From: Bradyrhizobium sp. CSS354
GTDB taxonomy: Bacteria; Pseudomonadota; Alphaproteobacteria; Rhizobiales; Xanthobacteraceae
Direction: 5' to 3'
Assembly: GCF_029051725.1 (NCBI RefSeq)
Contig: NZ_JAACFU010000003.1
Span: 558,001 to 622,000 of the forward strand
DNA length: 64,000 bases
The notes under the pieces are model-generated. The model searched no databases, was not told the DNA's origin, and saw only the letters and a program-made list of their open reading frames with translations. Below are positions 44,898 through 54,027 of the stretch, piece after piece. Made by a program: the position numbers and the translations under genes. How positions within the stretch are numbered: position 1 is the stretch's first letter; each line of letters opens with the position of its first letter.

Positions 44898-46217
44898 ATG
44901 AGCCAGCGAACCATTCTCGTGCTCGGTGCCTCTGGCCTGATCGGCCGCCACGTCACCGCCGATCTTCGCGCACAGGGATTTCGCGTCATCGGCGTGGCGC
45001 GCAGCCTGCCGCCCGCCCAGAAGATGAGCGCCCTGGACATCGAGCGGCCGATCCTCTCGCTTGACGTAGCCGCGCTGACGCACCTCGTCAGCGAGCACGC
45101 CGTTGATGTCGTCGTGAACTGCCTCGGCGTGCTCCAGGACGGTCCCGGCAGCGATACCAACGCGGTGCATCGCGATCTCGTCGTACGATTGCTTCAGGCG
45201 ATTGGCGGCAGCGGCCGTGCGATCCGGCTGGTGCACATCTCGATTCCCGGGACCGCGGGCGAGGATCGAACCGCGTTTGCAACGACAAAGCGCGAGGCCG
45301 AACGTTTGATCGCGGCTTCCGGCATTCCCTACGCCATCCTGCGGCCTGGCTTCGTGGTCGCGCCGTCAGCCTATGGCGGCAGCGCGATGATCCGCGCGCT
45401 TGCGGCCTTTCCGCTCGACTTGCCGGAGAAGGAGATGGCGACGCCGTTCCAGCCCGTTGCGGTCGAGGATATCTCAGCCACCATCGCCTGGCTTGCCGCG
45501 CGCGATATCGACGACGCATCGGTGAAGGCTGTGACCTGGGACCTGATGCAGATCGAACCAATCACCATGGCTTGCGTCATCAAGCAGTTTCGTATCGCGT
45601 TCGGTACGGCCGGCTGGTCGCGCGTCGCGATGCCGTCCTTCATGCTCGATCTCGGCGCGAAAGGCGGCGATGTCGCCAACTATCTTGGCTGGATGCCGCC
45701 GATGCGCTCCACGGCCATCGCCGAGTTGCGCCGCGGCGTGAGCGGTGATCCCTCCGCGTGGATCGCCGCCACGGGCATCGTGCCGAAATCGTTGCCTCAG
45801 ACCGTCGGGCGCCATGCCGCCACGATCCAGGACAAATGGTTCGCGCGGCTGTTCCTGGTCAAGACGTTGATCATCGCCAGCCTGGTTGCGTTCTGGTCCG
45901 TCTCCGGCTTCATCGCGCTGTTCGTGTCCTATCGCGCCGCTGCCGACATCCTGAGTGCGCACAATTTTCCGTCGGCGCTGGTCAATCCCATCACCATCGG
46001 TACCAGCCTGATGGACATGAGCATTGGCGTGCTGATCGCCTTCCGTCGCACCGCTGCGATCGGGCTCGTTGCAGGCATCCTGGCTTCGCTCGGCTATATG
46101 TTTGGTGCCGCGATCCTGACGCCGGACCTCTGGGTCGAGCCGCTCGGCGCACTGGTGAAGACGGGGCCGGCGATCGTGCTGATGTTTGTGGCCCTCCTGA
46201 TATTGGACAATCGCTGA
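44898..46217 (+). CDS. NAD(P)-binding SDR fused to C-terminal DoxX-like membrane domain
   Basis: 439 residues. An extended SDR domain (ILVLGASGLIGRHVTADL at the N-terminus; VVNCLGVLQDG; YAILRPGFVVAPSAYGG) covers about 1-300. The rest is a four-helix DoxX-like membrane domain (LFLVKTLIIASLVAFWSVSGFIALF ... PAIVLMFVALLIL). The fusion would place an NAD(P)-linked redox or epimerase unit at the membrane. GAGGAAGG precedes the ATG. Its TGA shares bases with the DCC gene start (TGATG). Confidence 0.88.
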   Translation: MSQRTILVLGASGLIGRHVTADLRAQGFRVIGVARSLPPAQKMSALDIERPILSLDVAALTHLVSEHAVDVVVNCLGVLQDGPGSDTNAVHRDLVVRLLQAIGGSGRAIRLVHISIPGTAGEDRTAFATTKREAERLIAASGIPYAILRPGFVVAPSAYGGSAMIRALAAFPLDLPEKEMATPFQPVAVEDISATIAWLAARDIDDASVKAVTWDLMQIEPITMACVIKQFRIAFGTAGWSRVAMPSFMLDLGAKGGDVANYLGWMPPMRSTAIAELRRGVSGDPSAWIAATGIVPKSLPQTVGRHAATIQDKWFARLFLVKTLIIASLVAFWSVSGFIALFVSYRAAADILSAHNFPSALVNPITIGTSLMDMSIGVLIAFRRTAAIGLVAGILASLGYMFGAAILTPDLWVEPLGALVKTGPAIVLMFVALLILDNR

Positions 46218-46624
46218 TGCCCAATTGGCCCGACGACGACGTGATCCTGTTCGATGGGGTCTGCATCTTCTGCTCGCGCTGGGTCCGATTCGTCGCCGCG
46301 CGCGACACGGCGAAGCGATTTCGCTTCACGCCGATCCAGTCGGACTATGGCGCCCGGCTCGCGCGCACGTTCGGTATCGATCCGGATGATCCCGACACCA
46401 ATGCCGTAGTCCACGGCGGCGCGGTGTTCATGAAGTCGGACGCTGCGCTGACGGTGCTGTCGCAGCTCCCCGGCTGGGGCTGGGTGCGCGCGTTGTTCGC
46501 CGTGCCGAAAGCGTTGCGCGACCCGGTCTACAGCCTCATTGCGCGCAACCGCTACCGCATTTTTGGCAAGTACGATGCATGCTTCGTGCCTGACGCCGAT
46601 TTGCGAGCACGGGTGATCGAGTAA
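46217..46624 (+). CDS. DCC family thiol-disulfide-type protein (DUF393)
   Basis: 135 residues. The N-terminal VILFDGVCIFCSRWVRF holds the diagnostic DGVCxxC motif of the DCC family, followed by RFRFTPIQSD and a C-terminal R-NRYRIFGKYDAC segment. Family members are predicted thiol-disulfide oxidoreductases with a thioredoxin-like fold. The start codon overlaps the SDR-DoxX stop, so translation is coupled. It ends the four-gene operon and is followed by a palindromic element. Confidence 0.9.
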   Translation: MPNWPDDDVILFDGVCIFCSRWVRFVAARDTAKRFRFTPIQSDYGARLARTFGIDPDDPDTNAVVHGGAVFMKSDAALTVLSQLPGWGWVRALFAVPKALRDPVYSLIARNRYRIFGKYDACFVPDADLRARVIE

Positions 46625-46626
46625 TT

Positions 46627-46706
46627 CGTCATTGCGAGCGTAGCGACGCAATCCAGACTGCGGCTGCGGAAAGATTCTGGATTGCGTCGCTACGCTCGCA
46701 ACGACG
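46627..46706. repeat. Palindromic intergenic element, GTCATTGCGAGCG class
   Basis: CGTCATTGCGAGCGTAGCGA and TCGCTACGCTCGCAACGACG form the ends, with CGCAATCCAGA/TCTGGATTGCG inside. It fills the gap between the convergent DCC and amine-oxidase-like genes. Close copies are at 59311 and 62480. Confidence 0.85.
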
Positions 46707-46716
46707 GCGTGTGTGG

Positions 46717-47964
46717 TTATGGTCTGCCCAGAACTCCCAACACCTCCCTCGCCGCGCGCTCCCCTGAATCCCTCGCCCCATGCGCCGTTGAGAAAAAGTT
46801 TGGCGAGGTCGCTTCTCCCGCAAAGAACAACCGTCCATCCACCGGTGCCGCCAGCACGGCGCGGTCACCGGCGCGGCCCGGCAGCGCGTGCGAGTATGAG
46901 CCCCTTGCGAAGGGATCGTGCGCCCAGCGCGACTCGTAGAGCGGCTTCAGCTTTCGCCTGATGTCGTTGCCGAGAAAGCCTGCGATCTCGTCGATGCCCT
47001 GCGCGGCAATAGCGCCTTCGCCGGCATCTTCCAGTTCGCGCGCAAAGCTGCCGCCAAAAAAGCCTTCGATGCAGGGCTGGCCGAACGGGCGGATATGATA
47101 GGTGCCCATGTCGGTGCGCATGGTGGCGCCGCGCAGGTTTCCTTCCTTCGGGAAGGCCTCGGCATCCTCGAGCGCCAGCGTCACCTTGTCGTCGACGCCG
47201 AGCGGCAGGCCGGCTGCGGCGTCGACCTTGGCGCGCAAGCCAGGCGAGAACCGGATGGCTTCGCCGGCGATGAGATTGGTTGGCACGGTGACGATCACCT
47301 TGTCCGCGGTCAGCGTGCCCTGCGATGTCTCGATGCGGATGCGCTGGCCGGAATGATCGATCAGCGCGACGTTGCAGTTCAGCGCCACCGGGCAGGGCGC
47401 GCCATAGGCCGCGATCAGAGCGCCATAGCCGCGGCGGACGCGCCAGTTGAGGTCACTGTCCTCATAGGCATCCCAGTCCAGCGTCGACATGTCCTTCAGT
47501 TCGCAACCGTTGATGTAGGTCGAGATCGCGTCGATCATGGGATTCCAGCGATTGCCCGGCTCCAGGCTCAAGCTCGCGGGGACATCCTGGCTCTTCTGGG
47601 CGGTCTTCCACAGCCGCTGATAGAAGGCGTCCATCGCGTGCATGAAATCATCGCGCTCGGCTTTCGGAAACGCGTTGCCATAGGCGCGCTCGCGCCAGGG
47701 CGGCAGGTCCTTGTTGACCTCGAAACCGAGCTGTTTCGCAATCGCGACAAAGGAGTTGTTGTCCGCCGAGTGCAGCCAACCGCAGCCGACGTCGAAGGTG
47801 ACTTCGGGCGAGGCCTGCACCGTCCAGGCTCGGCCGCCGAGCCGGTCGCGCGCCTCGAGCACGACCACGGAGAGGCCGGATCCTGCCAGCGCATGCGCCG
47901 CGCCGAGGCCGGCGGCGCCCGCACCGATGATCGCGACGTCGACGGAGGAGGGAAGGGAGCTCAT
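46717..47964 (-). CDS. FAD-dependent amine oxidase family protein
   Basis: 415 residues. DVAIIGAGAAGLGAAHALAGSGLSVVVLEARDRLGGRAW is the dinucleotide-binding and GGR motif, VIVTVPTNLIAGEAIRFSPGL lies in the middle, and DGRLFFAGEATSP near the end binds FAD. It resembles flavin monoamine oxidases; the substrate is unknown. It stands alone on the minus strand between two palindromic elements. Confidence 0.9.
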   Translation of the reverse strand: MSSLPSSVDVAIIGAGAAGLGAAHALAGSGLSVVVLEARDRLGGRAWTVQASPEVTFDVGCGWLHSADNNSFVAIAKQLGFEVNKDLPPWRERAYGNAFPKAERDDFMHAMDAFYQRLWKTAQKSQDVPASLSLEPGNRWNPMIDAISTYINGCELKDMSTLDWDAYEDSDLNWRVRRGYGALIAAYGAPCPVALNCNVALIDHSGQRIRIETSQGTLTADKVIVTVPTNLIAGEAIRFSPGLRAKVDAAAGLPLGVDDKVTLALEDAEAFPKEGNLRGATMRTDMGTYHIRPFGQPCIEGFFGGSFARELEDAGEGAIAAQGIDEIAGFLGNDIRRKLKPLYESRWAHDPFARGSYSHALPGRAGDRAVLAAPVDGRLFFAGEATSPNFFSTAHGARDSGERAAREVLGVLGRP

Positions 47965-48017
47965 GGGCGGGCTCTAGCACGTTCGCAAAGAGTGCTGAAG
48001 CCGCCGCAAGCACAGCT

Positions 48018-48119
48018 GTCATCACCCGCGCAGGCGGGTGATCCAGTATTCCAGAGACATTTGTTATTGAACCGATAAGCCGCGGCGCACTGGATGCCCC
48101 GGTCGAGCCGGGGCATGAC
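48018..48119. repeat. Palindromic intergenic element, double hairpin type
   Basis: A hairpin ATCACCCGC/GCGGGTGAT (48020-48042) and a second, TGCCCCGG/CCGGGGCA (48094-48116), flank about 50 bases. The end pair GTCATCA and TGACAGC is imperfect. It lies upstream of the amine-oxidase-like gene and after the typA stop. Confidence 0.7.
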
Positions 48120-48138
48120 AGCGTTGAGAGCGGCGGCC

Positions 48139-49965
<1,827 letters not shown>

Positions 49966-50131
49966 GAGTGGGCTTCTTTGCGGTCGGACAATGGGTTAAG
50001 CGCGATCTCGCCGGTCAGACCGGGACCTCTTCTCGAAACAACGCTTGAAGACTGGAAACGGGGCGCTTTCCGCCCAAAAGGGAAAGCCCGGCATATCGAC
50101 CGGGCACCCTACGCGTTGCGGCGCAATATAG
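49966..50131 (-). other. GC-rich leader/promoter region upstream of typA
   Basis: About 165 bases lie between the typA start and the terminator of the next operon. A GGGCG/CGCCC hairpin (50061-50075) and a GCCCGG/CCGGGC hairpin (50086-50105) are visible. They could lie in the typA 5' leader; a role in control is only a possibility. No gene is seen here. Confidence 0.45.
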
Positions 50132-50166
50132 GCAAAAACGGCCAAAAAACAATGTGTTCTTTGGCC
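50132..50166 (-). terminator. Rho-independent terminator of the Lgt-like/radical SAM operon
   Basis: On the minus strand a stem GGCCAAA/TTTGGCC, extended by three more pairs after one mismatch, is followed by GTTTTTGCC. It lies 55 bases after the stop of the small membrane-protein gene and ends the three-gene unit. Confidence 0.7.
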
Positions 50167-50221
50167 ATTGATTGATTGAATTTTGTCCGGGGATTCCCGG
50201 GGGTTAGGCGAAAAGCCGGGC

Positions 50222-50491
50222 TCAGCCGCGCCGGCCCTTGATGGCGGCCCAGATCAGGGCGACCCCGCCCAGCCCCACGACTAGGCCCAGGAACACCAGC
50301 GGGGCGACGTCGGAGCCGATCCGGCCGCTGTCGGATATCGAAATGCCGCCGAACAGGATTGCGCAGGCACCGGGCAGCAGCAGGAGGATCCCGAAGATCG
50401 CCATGACCGCGGTCAGGCAGCCGCTGCGCTTGTTCGTCGGGGCAGGAGGCGGTCCCGGAGGGGCTGGCGGCGGCGGGTCGCTGATGCTCAT
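50222..50491 (-). CDS. Small Pro-rich two-helix membrane protein
   Basis: 89 residues, family not recognised. The N-terminus is Pro-rich (PPPPAPPGPPPAP), followed by two membrane segments (CLTAVMAIFGILLLLPGACAILFGG and VAPLVFLGLVVGLGGVALIWAAI) and a basic end KGRRG. Its ATG overlaps the radical SAM stop (ATGA), so its translation is coupled to that enzyme. It could anchor or assist the upstream pair at the membrane. No ribosome site stronger than the overlap is seen. Confidence 0.8.
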   Translation of the reverse strand: MSISDPPPPAPPGPPPAPTNKRSGCLTAVMAIFGILLLLPGACAILFGGISISDSGRIGSDVAPLVFLGLVVGLGGVALIWAAIKGRRG

Positions 50492-51918
50492 GCCTGCAGG
50501 ACTCCTTCGGTTGACTGCGCCGCCAGTTCGGCGCGGATGCCGTCGATCTTTCCGTTCCGGTAGAACAGATTGTAGGTGTCGAACGGGATGATCGCGCCGT
50601 TCTCGGTGACGAAATGGATGCAGCTGCGCTTGACGTTGCCGACGCAGAAATTGAAGCGGTCGAGAAACTGCACGATGGTGACGCGGAATACGTTCTCGTA
50701 CGTGATGCCCTGCGGTACCTCGAAGCTCGGCAGGCAGCACAGCAATTCGCAGACGCGCTCGCTGGTGTTCAGCGGTCCCGAGGACAGCGAAAACAAATCG
50801 ATGAATTTCTCCCTCAGCGCCGGATGCTTCTCCGGGCTTATCGTATTGGGCAACAATGCGACGAGTTGTTCCTGCGGGATCAGGGAGGTCAGCGGCAGCA
50901 CTTTCTCGCCGTTGCGCAGGCCGTAACCGATCGAGATGCTTTCGGGGTTGCAGGGCAGCGGGATCATGTCCTTGTCGCCGAACACGCCGGTTTCGACCAC
51001 GCGCTTGCGAATCTCCGACAGCATGATGCGATCGGTGTTCTTGTCGAAATTCTCGTTGCGGCCGGCGTCCTGCACCGGCTGCAACGTGACGCCGCGAACG
51101 CACTTCCACGTGAGCGCATGGCGGACGATGTCGCCGATCTCGGCATCGTTGACGCCCCGCTTGATGGTTGCCACCAGCGTGGTCGACACGCCGTAATGCT
51201 CGAGATTTTCCAGCGCCTGCTGGCGGATCTTGCGCAAATCCGCGCCGCGCAGATTGATCAACGCGTCGCGTTCGAGCGAGTCGAACTGGAGATAGACCTC
51301 GAGCCCGCGCTTGTTCTCGGCGAGCCGCGCCACGAAATCCTTTTCGCGGGCGATGCGCAGGCCGTTGGTATTGATCATGACATGGCGGATCGGGCGCGCG
51401 CGCACCGCATCGAGGATCGCGAAGAAATCCGGATGTAGCGTCGGCTCGCCGCCGGAGATCTGCACCAGGTCAGGCTCGCCCTCGCTCGCGACCAGCGCGT
51501 CCAGCATTCGCTCGATCTTGGCCAGCGGCGTGAAGCTGGTCCGCGCCGGCGAGGAATCGGCAAAGCACACCGGGCAGGTTAGATTGCAATGCTCGGTGAT
51601 CTCGATCAGGGCCAGGCAGGAATGCTGCTCGTGGTCGGGGCACAGGCCGCAATCATAGGGGCAGCCAAATTCGGTATGCCGTTGAAAGGCGAGCGGCCGG
51701 TCCCCGGGCTTGATGAAATCCTTGCACAGGCGCCAATAGGCTGCGTCCGTCGACACAAGCGTGGACTGGACGCCATGCTCCTTGCAGCGCTTTTCGTACC
51801 AGACCTCGTTGTCGAGGATCTGGATCTTGGCCGGCACCAGCTTCAGGCAGGTCTCGCAGAGAGATTGGGTCTGGCCCCAGAAGATATAGGGGCGCGACTT
51901 ACGCAACGGCGCGTTCAT
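50488..51918 (-). CDS. Radical SAM enzyme, COG1964 / tetraether-synthase (Tes)-like
   Basis: 476 residues with an unusual cysteine set. The N-terminal region has C21-x2-C24 and C45 (rubredoxin-like site), then C86-x3-C90-x2-C93 and C101 (GCPYDCGLCPDHEQHSC, auxiliary Fe-S site). The radical SAM motif CNLTCPVCFA gives C111, C115 and C118, followed by SGGEPTLHPDF. More Cys residues lie near the C-terminus (CELLCCLPS; FCVGNVKRSC). This layout matches archaeal MJ0619/Tes-type enzymes that join lipid acyl chains. It overlaps the Lgt-like gene by 20 bases and the small membrane gene by 4. The substrate is inferred only. Confidence 0.85.
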   Translation of the reverse strand: MNAPLRKSRPYIFWGQTQSLCETCLKLVPAKIQILDNEVWYEKRCKEHGVQSTLVSTDAAYWRLCKDFIKPGDRPLAFQRHTEFGCPYDCGLCPDHEQHSCLALIEITEHCNLTCPVCFADSSPARTSFTPLAKIERMLDALVASEGEPDLVQISGGEPTLHPDFFAILDAVRARPIRHVMINTNGLRIAREKDFVARLAENKRGLEVYLQFDSLERDALINLRGADLRKIRQQALENLEHYGVSTTLVATIKRGVNDAEIGDIVRHALTWKCVRGVTLQPVQDAGRNENFDKNTDRIMLSEIRKRVVETGVFGDKDMIPLPCNPESISIGYGLRNGEKVLPLTSLIPQEQLVALLPNTISPEKHPALREKFIDLFSLSSGPLNTSERVCELLCCLPSFEVPQGITYENVFRVTIVQFLDRFNFCVGNVKRSCIHFVTENGAIIPFDTYNLFYRNGKIDGIRAELAAQSTEGVLQA

Positions 51919-52615
51919 GCATGGGTCTCGCTTTGGGCGCCGTCGCCAGCATTACGACGGCGTAGAGCAGGATGGACAGCGACAGCAGGTGAAACAGCGT
52001 GAAGGGGCCGATCAGCGTGCCGTAGGGCTTGAGGAATTCCCACAGGAAGCGCTGTGCGCCATAGTAGACGAGGACGAGGTAGAAACCATTGGTGATCACA
52101 AACGCGCTCCGGTTCAAGATCGCCACCACGTAGAGCAGCGCGAATACGCCCATCGCGACGCTTTCGTAGAGCTGCACGGGATGGCGAAGGACGCCGTCGC
52201 CGAAATCATGGGCCCAGGGCCATGCCGTCGGCGTGCCGTAGGTGAAATCGTCGAGGCCCGCGAAATAGCAGCCGAGCCGGCCGATCGCGATGCCGATCGC
52301 CAGCGGCAGCGCAAACCGGGCGCCGGTTCGTACCGCGATCCCTGCGGACCATTTGTAGAGTTCGATCGCCACGATGCCACCGGCCAGCGCCCCCTCGACC
52401 GAGCGCGCAATGCCGCTCTGGCCCGACAGCCACAGATTGGCGGAGCCGAACAGATAGGCGCCGAGGCCCGCACCGAACACCAAAGCGGCGAGGTAGGACA
52501 TCTCGAACGATTGCGCCGGAAACCGCAGGCCCTGTCGCGACAGCCAGTAGAGGGCGACTGCCGCCACCAGCCACGCTGCGATGTCGAAGAGAGTGTGAAG
52601 GAAAGCCCCGCTCAT
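51899..52615 (-). CDS. Divergent prolipoprotein diacylglyceryl transferase (Lgt)-like protein
   Basis: 238 residues, about seven membrane segments. Lgt hallmarks are visible: GRLGCYFAGLDDFTYGTP (R113; the usual Asn of RxGN is C116), RHPVQLYES (H145, Y150, E151) and QRFLWEFLKP (R189, E193). The HGG motif that carries the catalytic His in E. coli Lgt reads AGG (78-80). The protein therefore looks like an Lgt-fold paralogue with altered chemistry or substrate rather than the housekeeping enzyme. It is the first gene of the overlapping unit with the radical SAM gene. Confidence 0.85.
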   Translation of the reverse strand: MSGAFLHTLFDIAAWLVAAVALYWLSRQGLRFPAQSFEMSYLAALVFGAGLGAYLFGSANLWLSGQSGIARSVEGALAGGIVAIELYKWSAGIAVRTGARFALPLAIGIAIGRLGCYFAGLDDFTYGTPTAWPWAHDFGDGVLRHPVQLYESVAMGVFALLYVVAILNRSAFVITNGFYLVLVYYGAQRFLWEFLKPYGTLIGPFTLFHLLSLSILLYAVVMLATAPKARPMHERAVA

Positions 52616-52694
52616 GCGGGGACATTAGCCCAGGTTCCCGCCCGGCGGGATAGTGCGGCCGCTTCTTATCCCCGAAGAGGAGCGAGGCAGGGGG

Positions 52695-53459
52695 CTAGCC
52701 GGCTTGCCGCTCTTCGGTCGGATAGACCCCGCGCAGCACCTCCTCGAAGTGCATCTTCACGGCCTCGTTGCACATGCAGGCGCGCAGGCGCAGGCCCTCG
52801 CGGTTGCGGACCAGGATCGATCCGCGTCGCGTGTCGAGCACACCTTCCGCCTTGAACGATTGGAGCACGCGGCTGGCATAGCTGCGGCCGACGCCGAGCA
52901 GCGTCGCGAGCTGTTCGTGAGTCAGCGGCACGCTGCTCTCGTCGCCGGTCCGCTCCATCGCCGCCAGCATCCATTTGGCGGTGCGCTGCTCGATCGAGTG
53001 AATGGCGTTGCAGGCGGTGGACTGGAAGATCTGCGCCAGCATGCAGTCGGCGTAGCGAGCGAAGACATGGCGCAACGAGGGCGAGCGCTGCTTGGCGGCC
53101 TCCAGCTTGCCGACGTGAATGCGCGCAAACGGCCCGCCGAATTTCACGCAGATCCGGGTATAGGCCGGCAGATAGCCCTCGCTGACGATGCCGCCCACCG
53201 CGCCTTCGCGGCCGACCAGGATGGTCTCGACGTCGCGGCCGTCCTCATTGGGAACGAGGAAGGTCGCTAGCGACGGTCCGCAGGGGAAATGGACGACCTG
53301 AACGTCGTCGCCGGGGTTGTAGAGTAGCTCATTCGCTGCAGCGCTTTCGAGCATGACATGTGGCGCAAGCAGGGCGAAGTCGGCCGCGCTCAAGCGCCGC
53401 AGCAGGTTGTTGGTTGGCCGGCTGTCGATCTCGGTGGCGTTACTGGTCCGCGCGTCCAT
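52695..53459 (-). CDS. Crp/Fnr family transcriptional regulator
   Basis: 254 residues: an N-terminal cNMP-like beta barrel (about 20-150), a dimer helix, and a C-terminal winged helix (LTHEQLATLLGVGRSYASRVLQSFKAEGVL). The barrel lacks the clear R-T/S cAMP phosphate-binding pair, and no N-terminal Cys cluster for an FNR iron-sulfur site is present, so the signal is unknown. A CMCN motif is in the tail. I chose the ATG at 53459; a longer frame would overlap the divergent receiver gene. The intergenic region holds GTTCCGGGAAC (53553-53563). Confidence 0.9.
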   Translation of the reverse strand: MDARTSNATEIDSRPTNNLLRRLSAADFALLAPHVMLESAAANELLYNPGDDVQVVHFPCGPSLATFLVPNEDGRDVETILVGREGAVGGIVSEGYLPAYTRICVKFGGPFARIHVGKLEAAKQRSPSLRHVFARYADCMLAQIFQSTACNAIHSIEQRTAKWMLAAMERTGDESSVPLTHEQLATLLGVGRSYASRVLQSFKAEGVLDTRRGSILVRNREGLRLRACMCNEAVKMHFEEVLRGVYPTEERQAG

Positions 53460-53615
53460 CTTAAACTCCCCATCCGCCTCCACATTAGCGAGTTCCGTCG
53501 AGGTCCTGTGTGCACAAGTGGACAGACCTGACAACTGTGATGTGGTGGTTTCGTTCCGGGAACCCTCCGCGCTGGGTGCAGGCGTCGTGACCCGGTACCC
53601 AGTCAGAGAAACCTC

Positions 53616-54017
53616 ATGCTCCAAGTTACGATGATGGCACCCGCCGCTTCCGATGGTTCAAACTGTCCCGCCGATGTTCTCATCGTCGAAGACGATCCGA
53701 TCATCGCGATCGACTTCGAGGATCGCCTGCTCGGATTTGGCGTGAAGAGCGTGCGCACGGTAGGTTCAGTGGCGCAGGCGCTGGCCGCAATCGCGGCGCG
53801 CACCCCCGAATTCGCCTTGCTCGACGTCGGATTGAGTCGCGAGACCAGCTTTGCGGTCGCCGGACGGCTCGCGGCCCTGAAAATTCCGTTCGTCTTCGTC
53901 ACCGGCTACGGCGCTGACGCGCGCATCCCGCCGGAATTCGCCACGCAGCCGCGTCTGCAGAAGCCGTGTTCGAGCGACGCGCTTGAGGCGGCGCTCCACG
54001 TACGCGCGGCAGACTAG
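53616..54017 (+). CDS. Single-domain response regulator receiver
   Basis: 133 residues of a lone REC domain: VLIVEDDPIIAIDFED (acidic pocket), FALLDVGLSRETSF (phospho-acceptor Asp), FVFVTGYGAD (Thr) and RLQKPCSSDAL (Lys). No output domain is present, so it acts as a phospho-relay or allosteric partner. No histidine kinase is adjacent. Three Met codons (53616, 53631, 53634) could start it. It is divergent from the Crp/Fnr gene and converges with phoD, 10 bases away. Confidence 0.9.
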   Translation: MLQVTMMAPAASDGSNCPADVLIVEDDPIIAIDFEDRLLGFGVKSVRTVGSVAQALAAIAARTPEFALLDVGLSRETSFAVAGRLAALKIPFVFVTGYGADARIPPEFATQPRLQKPCSSDALEAALHVRAAD

Positions 54018-54027
54018 CGATACGGCG

